Source of the DNA: Candidatus Heimdallarchaeota archaeon
Lineage (GTDB): Archaea; Asgardarchaeota; Heimdallarchaeia; Hodarchaeales; LC-3
DNA: 18,305 nt
Direction of reading: 5' to 3'
Assembly (NCBI GenBank): GCA_027364495.1
Contig: DAHXPE010000488.1
Location: 1 to 18,305, forward strand
A program made the translations under genes and the position numbers. The notes beneath the pieces are model-generated. The model saw only the letters and a list, made by a program, of their open reading frames with translations. It ran no database searches and was not told where the DNA came from. Shown piece after piece: positions 7,597-15,195 of the stretch. Each line of letters begins with the position of its first letter. Within the stretch, counting starts at the first letter, position 1.

Positions 7597-8376
7597 TTAG
7601 ATTTCACTATTATAATGCAGTAAAACCGACATACCTCCTACAATTGCTATTAAGAAATAACCACCAATTGTTACCGCTGATAGAATCAATGGAAATTTGG
7701 TCGCATAGGGAATAGCCAATAATGTCCTTATTAATTCTAGTACCCATGTAACCGGATTTATAACGATTAATATTCGTAAATTTGCAGGAATTATCGCAAA
7801 GGGGTAAAAAATTGTACTTCCAAGAAAAAACCAAGACCTTAGAAGTGATCCAATAACGGATTGGATGGTTAAATTTTTTGTTAATATTATCGGTAGTATC
7901 GACAAACCAGTAAAAATAACTGAAAGAACATATGATAGAAGTAAAAAAATAATTATTTTTGTTATTGAAAAATAATTTACTAATAACGGTGACATTATAA
8001 GCAAACAAATTAAAAAATTGACATATCCTCTCAAACTTATTCCTATAATTCTAATTAAAGCATAATGAACTCTCTTTATAGGTAATGTTCTATCATATAT
8101 TAATTTTCCTTCATAACTGTCATTAATTATTTCAAACCCTGCTCCACCAGATATATTCATGTAGGAAACGACTAAATAACCAGTTAATAAAAATAAGAAA
8201 AAATTATTTGAGTTTCCAAGCATATTTTTTAAACTGACAAGAAATACTAACAACCCTGACAAAAAAACCGTTAAAAATATAGCTAGGCTCTTGATATCTA
8301 ATAAATAGTATTGTAGATCTCTTTTCAATAAGGAATAAATAATAACAAGTGAATCAATATGAAATTTATTATACAT
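7597..8376 (-). CDS. ABC-2 type transporter permease (second)
   Basis: Integral membrane subunit of an ABC-2 exporter, 259 residues with about six membrane segments (roughly 29-49, 58-75, 105-131, 138-165, 182-209, 228-252). The family signature lies late in the protein: FYPFAIIPANLRILIVINPV (189-208) followed by TWVLELIR. ABC-2 permeases export drugs, polysaccharides, lipids or other compounds, and the sequence does not tell which. Its ATG immediately follows the TAA of the first permease (TAAATG), so the two are surely cotranscribed and probably form a heterodimer with each other. Third and last gene of the ATPase-permease-permease operon. Confidence 0.85.
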   Translation of the reverse strand: MYNKFHIDSLVIIYSLLKRDLQYYLLDIKSLAIFLTVFLSGLLVFLVSLKNMLGNSNNFFLFLLTGYLVVSYMNISGGAGFEIINDSYEGKLIYDRTLPIKRVHYALIRIIGISLRGYVNFLICLLIMSPLLVNYFSITKIIIFLLLSYVLSVIFTGLSILPIILTKNLTIQSVIGSLLRSWFFLGSTIFYPFAIIPANLRILIVINPVTWVLELIRTLLAIPYATKFPLILSAVTIGGYFLIAIVGGMSVLLHYNSEI

Positions 8377-9126
8377 TTAAACCAATTCTCCATTTTGAAT
8401 CTTTTTTTTCCAATAATTCAGCAAAATTTTATAGCATATACTATCTAAAAAAATCAGAAAGGTTATCACAATAATCAAATTGAAACCTCCCCTTAATGAT
8501 TCAACAATCCAAGTTACAGGATTTAAATAACTCAATGGCAATGCAAAAATTGGTAAATATATTAATGGATAAAAAACGGGAGAAATTCGCAATAACAAGG
8601 GTTGAGATACATTGAAGACAATAACGAATGAATTAGTCTTAAAGAAGTATAAAACTAAGACAAAATTAATATAAAATAAAAATAAGGAACTCGAAAAAAT
8701 TAAAAGAATCCATAAAGGAAAATTTATGGTAAAATGTAAATAAATAATTACCAAAATAATTGGTAAAGTATACATCAAAGAACTAAAAATAGCCATAAAA
8801 GAAAATGTAAGTAATAGAAAATTGAGTGAGTGTGGCAAACTTAGCCAATAGCTCATGAGCTTAGAAGTTGAACCAAGACTCCAGATTTTCAAAGCTTGAT
8901 AAGAAATAGCTGAAAGCAAATTAATTATAATTAATCCAGGGAGAAGAAATTGAAGATAATTTGTGACCTGTTTATTTAAGATTGTTGCAAAAATTACAAT
9001 ATAGAAGGAAATAGATATTAAATTAATTATAAAATTTATAATATCAGTTTGAAAATTCATAAACGCATAAGAAAAAATTGCCATACTATTGTTCTTTAAA
9101 AGGTACAATCTATTGTTTTTTATCAT
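8377..9126 (-). CDS. ABC-2 type transporter permease (first)
   Basis: Integral membrane subunit, 249 residues, about six membrane helices. ISPVFYPLIYLPIFALPLSY (181-200) followed by LNPVTWIVESLRGG is the ABC-2 hallmark: an amphipathic segment with FYP, then NPxTW. It resembles the other permease in this region but little elsewhere, so the pair is an old duplication or a heterodimer of distinct subunits. The start codon shares one base with the stop of the ATPase gene (TAATG) and the stop abuts the next ATG. The N-terminus (MIKNNRLYLLKNNS) is short and positively charged, as expected for a cytosolic end. Confidence 0.85.
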   Translation of the reverse strand: MIKNNRLYLLKNNSMAIFSYAFMNFQTDIINFIINLISISFYIVIFATILNKQVTNYLQFLLPGLIIINLLSAISYQALKIWSLGSTSKLMSYWLSLPHSLNFLLLTFSFMAIFSSLMYTLPIILVIIYLHFTINFPLWILLIFSSSLFLFYINFVLVLYFFKTNSFVIVFNVSQPLLLRISPVFYPLIYLPIFALPLSYLNPVTWIVESLRGGFNLIIVITFLIFLDSICYKILLNYWKKKIQNGELV

Positions 9127-10169
9127 TAATAGACATCTTCCTCTATGAATAAATCATTGATAGTTGGTCTTATCTTCTCAACTTTGTCAATGAATATTCG
9201 TTCTCCCTGTAAATACTCTAATGCTTCACTTAATACTTCATTCATTTGATCTTGACTTATATTTTCTACATTTATTGCTTTTTGTTCTGGATTTGATCTA
9301 AATGAAATTGTTTCAAACTGTTTCGTTAAATGACGACGAAATGTTTCAAAAATTGGTTCATCAAGAGGTTCTTCCGTTATAAATATTAAATTACCTTTTT
9401 TTGACAATTTACTCTGTAAATCATTTAATGTGCCTGAAAAAACTATTGATCCTTCTTTGATGAAACCTATCTTTCCATTTTTAGGCTTGACAAGACGCTC
9501 AGCTTCATATAAATCGTTGGTTGAAAATAATACTGTTCCATGGGAGCAGACATCTTCCAATTCTTCCCAAATAATGTTTTTAGCAACAATATCGCAATAG
9601 GCTGTCGGTTCATCTGTCAAAAAAAGAATATCTTTTAATTTTAGGGCTTTTGATGTTATAAAACCACGTATATTCTCCAATTGTTTCTTTTGCCCACCTG
9701 ATAAAAAATAAACTTTAGAATCTTTCTTTTGATAAAGATTAAATAGCTTTAAATACTCTATTATCAATTTTTTTCTAGTTTCACGTTCAATCATATACAT
9801 ACGAAGATGAAAATCAAGATTAGATCTAGCACTTAGGCGTGTATCAAATTTAGGATCTTGAAAATTAAATATAATAGATTTTTTGGCTTTTTTAGCATCT
9901 TTTAGTACGTTAATTTCAGTTTCATTAGTTTTCAAATAAATCAATCCTGCATCAGGAATATGAATTCCTCCGATACAATTCATCAGAGTTGATTTTCCTG
10001 CCCCATTATTTCCCAAAAGACAAAACATTTCTTGATTCTGAACAGTAAGATCCAAGTTATTTAATACATTAATGCTATTCTTGTTCGTATTTTTCTTTGA
10101 AAGGTGAAAATGTTTAATATTTGATTTTATTTTAAAAGACTTATTTAATTGTTCAATTCGGAGCTCCAT
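9126..10169 (-). CDS. ABC-2 exporter ATPase subunit
   Basis: Nucleotide-binding subunit that powers the two downstream permeases; cytosolic, 347 residues. Walker A is GNNGAGKST (53-61), the Q-loop is FNFQDPKF (Q104), the signature is LSGGQ (156-160) followed by KKQLENIRG, and Walker B is ILFLTDEPTA with E187 as catalytic base. The switch position reads STND (216-219): Asn218 stands where nearly all ABC ATPases have His. About 100 residues after the core (from about 250) form a second alpha/beta domain, as in many ABC-2 ATPases, ending in a conserved-looking DLFIEEDVY tail. The insertion at 20-35 (Lys/Asn-rich) is unusual. It leads the operon and is divergent from the kinase-like gene, with 155 bases between them. 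Confidence 0.9.
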   Translation of the reverse strand: MELRIEQLNKSFKIKSNIKHFHLSKKNTNKNSINVLNNLDLTVQNQEMFCLLGNNGAGKSTLMNCIGGIHIPDAGLIYLKTNETEINVLKDAKKAKKSIIFNFQDPKFDTRLSARSNLDFHLRMYMIERETRKKLIIEYLKLFNLYQKKDSKVYFLSGGQKKQLENIRGFITSKALKLKDILFLTDEPTAYCDIVAKNIIWEELEDVCSHGTVLFSTNDLYEAERLVKPKNGKIGFIKEGSIVFSGTLNDLQSKLSKKGNLIFITEEPLDEPIFETFRRHLTKQFETISFRSNPEQKAINVENISQDQMNEVLSEALEYLQGERIFIDKVEKIRPTINDLFIEEDVY

Positions 10170-10324
10170 TTGTATACCATCAAGCCATGAAAGTTAAAAA
10201 AGGGTTTTATTTTATGAAAAATAAAATGCTAAAATATTAATAACTAGAGCTCCCACAGCTCATTGAATCTGAATTTAATACCATTCTACAAAAACCTTCA
10301 CGATAAAGTAAAAATACATTATAA

Positions 10325-11503
10325 TTGTTGGACGTTAATATCATAGAATCCAAAGTTTCAGACGCTCAATCCTTAATTACCATGGTTTTAGATAATAATA
10401 GAGACCAACTTGGATTAACACAAAATCAGATTAATAGAGTAAAATATACTCAATTAAAGGGAGGATCAAATATAAACTTTAAATTAACGTTCCAAAACGG
10501 TAAAGTACTATTTTTCAAACATAATCCAAAGCCAATAGAAAAGACAATCTACGGTGATACTCTTTTACGAGAATATAAAATTATTTCTTATCTTTATAAT
10601 GAATGGAAGCTAGCACCTGAACCATATATTCATGATAATGTTCAAAACGTTTTAATAACAGAATTTGTTCAAGGAAGAGCTCCGACTATTAAAGATAGAG
10701 ATTTTTCAAAAACATTAACATTAATTGGTGACTCTTTAAATTTTTTCAGGACAACGCCTATATCACTATTGCGTCAAATGAACACCAGTACCAGATTATG
10801 TCCTAAAAATTTTTTTGAAAAGGTAATTAAACCAAGTGTGGCTCAATACAGCAAAAACATTCTTCAAGAGGGAAGTTCAGTTCTATTTCAATTTCTTGAA
10901 GATATAACAGCAATATTAGTAGATAAATTGAAATATGAACCAAAAAGCGATTGTCAAATCAATTGGGAAAGTTATTCTCAAGACCAAGAAAACTTACCAC
11001 ATGGATTACTACATAATGATTTAGCTTTGAGAAATATTTTGATTACCAATGATAATACAAGGCCCATTTGTTTCATTGATTGGGAATTTGTTGATTTTGG
11101 AGATGTGGCTTATGATTTAGCATACCTACAATCAGAAAACCAACTTCTACCAGAACAAATACACGTTATTTCTTCAATTGGACAATTATCCAGTTATATA
11201 CATCAAAGAACTCTACGATACATCAAAATTTTTCTACCTATGCTCGAATTAATAAATTGTTACTGGACCATAGATCATATAACAAATTTGATATCTCCAG
11301 ACGATTCTAAATCAGGTAAAAAAATCAAACTACGATCACCTTACTCCCTAAACGAAAATTTATACTTTATAAGTAATAAATTGAAAAGACTGGTAAGATT
11401 ATCGAAATTAAATAGTATAAATAGTAAGCAAACTGAAATAGAATTACTTAATGAACTACAATATGCATTGAAAATATTTGAAAGGCAATTAACATACGAA
11501 TAA
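10325..11503 (+). CDS. Aminoglycoside/choline-kinase-like phosphotransferase
   Basis: A 392-residue member of the APH/choline kinase fold, enzymes that transfer the ATP gamma-phosphate to small-molecule hydroxyls. The N-lobe has a glycine-containing loop (LKGGSNINFKL, 45-55), a Lys (K65 in LFFKHN) and a helix Glu near REYKII (82-87). The catalytic loop is LLHNDLALRNILI (228-240) with D232 and N237, and IDWEFVDFGDVAYDLAYL (251-268) holds the metal-binding D252. Substrate unknown; choline, ethanolamine, a sugar or an antibiotic are all possible. The longest frame begins with two TTG codons and no clear SD; an ATG 19 codons in (10382) would still keep the kinase core, so the start is uncertain. 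Divergent from the ABC exporter operon. Confidence 0.8.
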   Translation: MLDVNIIESKVSDAQSLITMVLDNNRDQLGLTQNQINRVKYTQLKGGSNINFKLTFQNGKVLFFKHNPKPIEKTIYGDTLLREYKIISYLYNEWKLAPEPYIHDNVQNVLITEFVQGRAPTIKDRDFSKTLTLIGDSLNFFRTTPISLLRQMNTSTRLCPKNFFEKVIKPSVAQYSKNILQEGSSVLFQFLEDITAILVDKLKYEPKSDCQINWESYSQDQENLPHGLLHNDLALRNILITNDNTRPICFIDWEFVDFGDVAYDLAYLQSENQLLPEQIHVISSIGQLSSYIHQRTLRYIKIFLPMLELINCYWTIDHITNLISPDDSKSGKKIKLRSPYSLNENLYFISNKLKRLVRLSKLNSINSKQTEIELLNELQYALKIFERQLTYE

Positions 11504-11526
11504 CTAAGTAGAATAAAAAAAAAACG

Positions 11527-11536
11527 TTTTTATAAA
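11527..11536 (+). promoter_or_regulatory. TATA box for the paralogous membrane protein operon
   Basis: TTTTTATAAA, preceded by an A-rich stretch ending AACG, about 50 bases before the ATG at 11586. Transcription starting about 25 bases downstream would leave a leader that contains AGGT (11574-11577), eight bases before the ATG. Confidence 0.5.
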
Positions 11537-11585
11537 TCGAATAATTCCCTTAGTCTAATAAATTTAGTAATGCAGGTTTGAAAAT

Positions 11586-12983
11586 ATGGCAACGAATGTC
11601 ACAAAAATAAAATCTACGACGAATACTAAACTAGAAGAGTTCGAAAAAGAGATCACGAAGAAACGAAACTGGTTCTATATCGTCTTACTTATAATCTGGT
11701 GGCCATTTAAAATTGTTCTTTATCCCTTTATTTGGGTTTTTAAAGAATTTAGAAGAATGGCTTCCTTTATAACAAATAAATCTAAAGGACCTCTCAATTA
11801 TGAAGAAATAGCACTTGTTGAATCTGTGCCGGTTTTCTTTACTTTTGCAAGCATTGATTTAGCTATTATTTTAGGCTTGATAGCATCTTTCGCTTATAGT
11901 AGCAAAGTAAAAGCTTTTTTCGATAATTTGAAGAATGGGATTGGTAGTATTACCAGCTTAGTTGAAGCAATTATTAACATTTTTGTAGTAATTGCAGGCT
12001 GGATTTACGATCTAGTCGTGAAAATTATCTTAGAAGGGACTTGGAACTTCTTAGTAAGTATTAAATTAGATCCAATTTATCTCTTAATCATCGCCGTTGT
12101 AGGATCAATTTTAATTGTAATTCTAGTTATGATCATTTCTGAATTAAATATCATTCCTCTAATTATGAGAAAATTAGGATACTTTGGTCTTGGTATTACA
12201 GAACTGCCCCGAGCTATCTATGATTCGTTAGATCGTTTTTGGGTAAAATTTTTGAAAAGTTTTGGTAGATTTATCTCTGGAAAGATGGTTATATCAAAAG
12301 AACGCGGGTTCTATCGAAGAATTATAGTTTTTGTTAGTCTATACGCTATTTGGACCTTTATATGGGGTGTCTTAATTCTGCTATATCACTTACTCGAACC
12401 AAGTGTAAGTACTGAGATACATACAACATCTTTTGTTGTTGAACAAATGCAATATATGCTACTTGTAATTTTATTATCTGGCATATTAGCAGGAACTTTG
12501 TTAATGTTTTTTATGACTCGAATATTGAAAATAACTACCAGAAATAGATATAATGCAGATCAAACGTTAATTGATGAAATAAGACACAAATCATTGTTAG
12601 ATTATATGGCCCCTAAAAATCATGTGCCAGTTTTATCTCTTGATAATGTTATTCGACTTGTTGACATACCAAAACAAGATATAGGATCATATTTTAAAGA
12701 TAAAGCGTTAAGTGATTGGGTTTTATCTGGTAATGCTATTGTAAATGATAAGCTGTACAAAGACCGTTCGTCTTATGTTGATAGTCTGGTTGATACAGGC
12801 TTAGATAAAGAAGATGCAAAATTCTTGACAAAAGCTCTCGATTATCTGACTTTTATGCAAAAAGGTTTACGTAACGTTTCTGAATATGTAGACGATATCG
12901 AAGATAAAAAAGAATTAATCAATGAAGATCTTGCAGATCTCCGTGGATTGTATAACACACAATCACAACCAAATGAGGCGTAA
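11586..12983 (+). CDS. Multi-pass membrane protein, paralogue A, unknown function
   Basis: A 465-residue protein that I do not recognise. It has a charged N-terminus, then WWPFKIVLYPFIWVFKEFRR (38-57), and hydrophobic segments at about 29-52, 80-104, 122-148, 164-187, 245-270 and 289-312. A soluble C-terminal region of about 150 residues (313-465) is mostly helical and acidic near the end. It is a paralogue of the next gene: shared blocks are YPFIWVFKE vs FPIIWVKRE, LVESVPVFF vs LVSSVPIFL, GWIYDLV vs SWIYGFI, YDSLDRFWVKF vs YESLQRAWSKI, and a final helix followed by RNRYNA vs KNKYEA. The extra C-terminal domain is unique to this copy. Led by AGGT eight bases before the ATG. No catalytic motif stands out. 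Confidence 0.72.
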   Translation: MATNVTKIKSTTNTKLEEFEKEITKKRNWFYIVLLIIWWPFKIVLYPFIWVFKEFRRMASFITNKSKGPLNYEEIALVESVPVFFTFASIDLAIILGLIASFAYSSKVKAFFDNLKNGIGSITSLVEAIINIFVVIAGWIYDLVVKIILEGTWNFLVSIKLDPIYLLIIAVVGSILIVILVMIISELNIIPLIMRKLGYFGLGITELPRAIYDSLDRFWVKFLKSFGRFISGKMVISKERGFYRRIIVFVSLYAIWTFIWGVLILLYHLLEPSVSTEIHTTSFVVEQMQYMLLVILLSGILAGTLLMFFMTRILKITTRNRYNADQTLIDEIRHKSLLDYMAPKNHVPVLSLDNVIRLVDIPKQDIGSYFKDKALSDWVLSGNAIVNDKLYKDRSSYVDSLVDTGLDKEDAKFLTKALDYLTFMQKGLRNVSEYVDDIEDKKELINEDLADLRGLYNTQSQPNEA

Positions 12984-12985
12984 AA

Positions 12986-14134
12986 ATGAGCGAAACTTCA
13001 ACAGCTGAGACAAAACCAGTTAAAAAACAAGCTAAATTTGATTTGTCAGATGGAATTTCATCTGAAGATTTCATCGCACTCGGACACGGGTTACTTAGAG
13101 TTATTGTTTTTATTCTGAAAATAATTTTCTTCCCAATAATTTGGGTCAAAAGAGAGATTGTTTCATTGTTCAGATTCCTTTTTAATCCCCATGCAGAAAG
13201 ACTTCTAACCGAAGATGAAAAACAATTAGTTTCATCAGTACCTATTTTTTTGGGTTTTCTCGGTTTAACATTAGGTGCTATTTTTGCCTTATTAGCATAT
13301 CTTACAAACGGATACCAATTTTTATCAAAACTTCAAAGTGTAACGTCATTCTTTAGCCTTATTGGTAGCTGGATTTACGGTTTCATACAATTTATAGGAT
13401 CTTTATGGGGTTTCTTCTATCAAGATATTCTAATTGGTCTTAAAAATCTTATTATCGATTCAGTTTTTGGAAAAGGTACAAATCCTATTATTCCTTTTTT
13501 AGCCCTATCCTTAATTGGGTTTGTTGGTGCAATTTTAATTCTGGTTGTACTTGAAATACAATTTGTTAGAACTATTCTGGAAAAAGTTTCAGCATTGATC
13601 AACTACGTTATTTACCTACCTTTCAAATTTTATGAATCCTTACAACGAGCATGGAGTAAAATTGTTTCACAACTTGGTTATCCAGTTATGGGTGGTGAAG
13701 AAATGCTAAACAAATATTCAAATAAGTTTTATCAGAAGGCATTGAAATTAATATTGCTTTTTGCTTTATTATTTATTTTTTTTGCCCTTTATATTTTCTT
13801 TACCAATAAAACTTTATCTCAATTCAAAGATATAAATTCCTACATATTTTTCGTATTGGTAATGTTATTTGCTGGATTGGTCGCTGGATACCCTGTTGCT
13901 TATTTATTAGTTAAATTACTCAAGTTAGTATCTAAGAATAAATATGAAGCACGAACAGTTGTCCCATCAGCAGTTACAACAGCTGGTGTAAAAGCTACAA
14001 CAACGACTAAAACAACGGCAGTATCTGAAACAGCTGTTAAACCTGTTCCTGTAACCAATTTGAAAGGAAAAACAGTAAAAGAACGTGCTGAAGAACGAAA
14101 AAAACTTAGAGAAATGGAAAAAAAGGGAAAATAA
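12986..14134 (+). CDS. Multi-pass membrane protein, paralogue B, unknown function
   Basis: A 382-residue tandem paralogue of the preceding gene, starting two bases after its stop and preceded by GAGG seven bases before the ATG. Hydrophobic segments lie at about 33-54, 84-107, 118-140, 167-190, 253-273 and 286-312. Between the fourth and fifth lies a conserved cytosolic-looking block (YLPFKFYESLQRAWSKIV). Instead of the soluble domain of copy A, it ends in a low-complexity Thr/Ala/Val linker (about 325-358) and a Lys/Glu-rich helix (KERAEERKKLREMEKKGK), which could bind a partner or acidic lipid head groups. A T-rich terminator follows. The gene after that, for an ATPase H-like stalk protein, has its own promoter, so a link to the ATPase is possible but unproven. 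Confidence 0.72.
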   Translation: MSETSTAETKPVKKQAKFDLSDGISSEDFIALGHGLLRVIVFILKIIFFPIIWVKREIVSLFRFLFNPHAERLLTEDEKQLVSSVPIFLGFLGLTLGAIFALLAYLTNGYQFLSKLQSVTSFFSLIGSWIYGFIQFIGSLWGFFYQDILIGLKNLIIDSVFGKGTNPIIPFLALSLIGFVGAILILVVLEIQFVRTILEKVSALINYVIYLPFKFYESLQRAWSKIVSQLGYPVMGGEEMLNKYSNKFYQKALKLILLFALLFIFFALYIFFTNKTLSQFKDINSYIFFVLVMLFAGLVAGYPVAYLLVKLLKLVSKNKYEARTVVPSAVTTAGVKATTTTKTTAVSETAVKPVPVTNLKGKTVKERAEERKKLREMEKKGK

Positions 14135-14145
14135 ATAACACTACC

Positions 14146-14167
14146 TTTTTTAATTTTATTTTTTTTA
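14146..14167 (+). terminator. T-rich terminator of the paralogue A/B operon
   Basis: Two T runs (five to six, then eight T) starting 12 bases after the stop at 14134, with no hairpin, as expected for archaeal oligo-T termination. Confidence 0.6.
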
Positions 14168-14179
14168 TAAGTCCTAGGA

Positions 14180-14188
14180 TTTAAAAAT
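14180..14188 (+). promoter_or_regulatory. Candidate TATA box of the ATPase H-like gene
   Basis: TTTAAAAAT, after the terminator of the preceding operon and about 90 bases before the GTG start. A leader of some 60 bases would then include the SD AGGTG at 14262-14266. Confidence 0.4.
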
Positions 14189-14273
14189 AACTTCCAATAC
14201 TTTCAAATTATATTTCATTTGAATAATATTGATTGTTTTTACGAAGAGCAGTTAATTTTTAGGTGTATTTTAC

Positions 14274-14594
14274 GTGTCTAGTGTTGATTTGTTAAATAAA
14301 ATTCGTCAAATTGAAGAAGAAGCCCAAAAGAAAATAGAGACAGCAAAAATTGAAGGTGAGGAAAAACTAAAAGTTGCAAGAAAAGAAGCACAAGAAAAAA
14401 TCGAAAAAGCAAGAAAAGATGCTCAAGATTATCAAAAAAAGGTAACTGATGATCTCCTTACTAATACGAAACAAGAAACAACAAAAATAGGTTTAGAAAA
14501 TCAAAAACAAATTTCAGTATTAAAAAACAAAATATCATCCAAAAAAGCTGAAGCAGTAAAATCATTTGTGAAACTCGTTACCACACAAGAATAA
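14274..14594 (+). CDS. A-type ATP synthase subunit H-like coiled-coil protein
   Basis: A 106-residue, almost wholly helical protein, rich in Lys, Glu, Gln and Ala, with heptad-like spacing from about residue 5 to 100 and no membrane segment. Length, composition and pattern (EEEAQKKIETAKIEGEEKL early, SSKKAEAVKSFVKLV at the end) match archaeal AhaH/subunit H, one of the two proteins of the peripheral stalk that hold the catalytic head of the A-type ATPase against rotation. The start is GTG with AGGTG about eight bases upstream. Subunit H normally opens an operon with subunits I, K, E, C, F, A, B and D; none of them is here. Other coiled-coil proteins can look alike, so the name is likely rather than certain. 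It ends tail to tail with the E2-like gene. Confidence 0.68.
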   Translation: MSSVDLLNKIRQIEEEAQKKIETAKIEGEEKLKVARKEAQEKIEKARKDAQDYQKKVTDDLLTNTKQETTKIGLENQKQISVLKNKISSKKAEAVKSFVKLVTTQE

Positions 14595-14619
14595 ATTAAA
14601 GATTACAAAAAATATTTCA

Positions 14620-15195
14620 TTAACTCTTTTCTTTATCCCATTCTTCAATAATTCTATTAATTTTAGAATTCCACCAATACCAAACCTCACGTAAAAAGAA
14701 ATGAGCAATGCTTAGCTGAGGATTCCAAGCATTGTCAGTCTCTTTCATATGATCATGACAAATCATGACATATTCTTTACTATTTGGTTCTTGATCGCGC
14801 CAAATATTATTAGGATAAATATTCCCAGCACAATATTTAACAATATTCTGCTCTGCGAAAGCGCGTGGGAAAACTTTAGGGTATTCACTGGTTAAAATAA
14901 TTCGAATTTCGAACGAAATATCAGTTCTATTGGGGATTCTCAAATATCCATCCCAGCGTTGAAAATTATATGCTTTTTGTTCACAAGGTTTAAGAAAAAA
15001 CCATAATGCATTATGATGAGTTTTTAAAAAATCGATATATTGCATTAAATTTCGTATTTCAACGGCAACTCTTTTAGACCAAGCTGGATGACTGGGTCCT
15101 AATGATGTCAGTTCTGGGGGAAACACAATTAATACTTTTTCAGCAGGGTTTTCAGCACCAAAAAATTTTACTTTTGATTCCAAATTAACCCACAA
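14620..15195 (-). CDS. E2-like ubiquitin-conjugating enzyme (UBC fold)
   Basis: A 191-residue protein with the full order of E2 landmarks. An N-terminal helix (about 39-58, WSKRVAVEIRNLMQYIDFL) is followed by strands and the Y-P-x-x-x-P turn before the active site (TSEYPKVFPRAF, 102-113). Then comes YPNN (127-130) where E2s have HPN, and YVMICHDHM (142-150) with C146 at the catalytic cysteine position. NAWNPQLSIAHFFLREV (155-171) matches the E2 WSPALTIxxVLLSI helix. E2s carry ubiquitin as a thioester on that cysteine and pass it to a target or E3. The frame opens with TTG inside the end of the ubiquitin-like gene; a second TTG at 15183 lies one base after that gene's stop. GAGGA sits directly before the first TTG, so the second may be the real start. 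C71 and C122 are further cysteines. Confidence 0.78.
   Translation of the reverse strand: MWVNLESKVKFFGAENPAEKVLIVFPPELTSLGPSHPAWSKRVAVEIRNLMQYIDFLKTHHNALWFFLKPCEQKAYNFQRWDGYLRIPNRTDISFEIRIILTSEYPKVFPRAFAEQNIVKYCAGNIYPNNIWRDQEPNSKEYVMICHDHMKETDNAWNPQLSIAHFFLREVWYWWNSKINRIIEEWDKEKS

Noticed and set aside
7610..8008. A 132-codon minus-strand frame inside the second ABC permease.
   Set aside because: Same strand but another frame of a gene with clear ABC-2 motifs; Asn/Tyr/Ser-rich translation without family features.
12919..13149. A 76-codon minus-strand frame across the junction of the two paralogous membrane proteins.
   Set aside because: Antisense to two intact coding sequences, with no start signal or recognisable domain.
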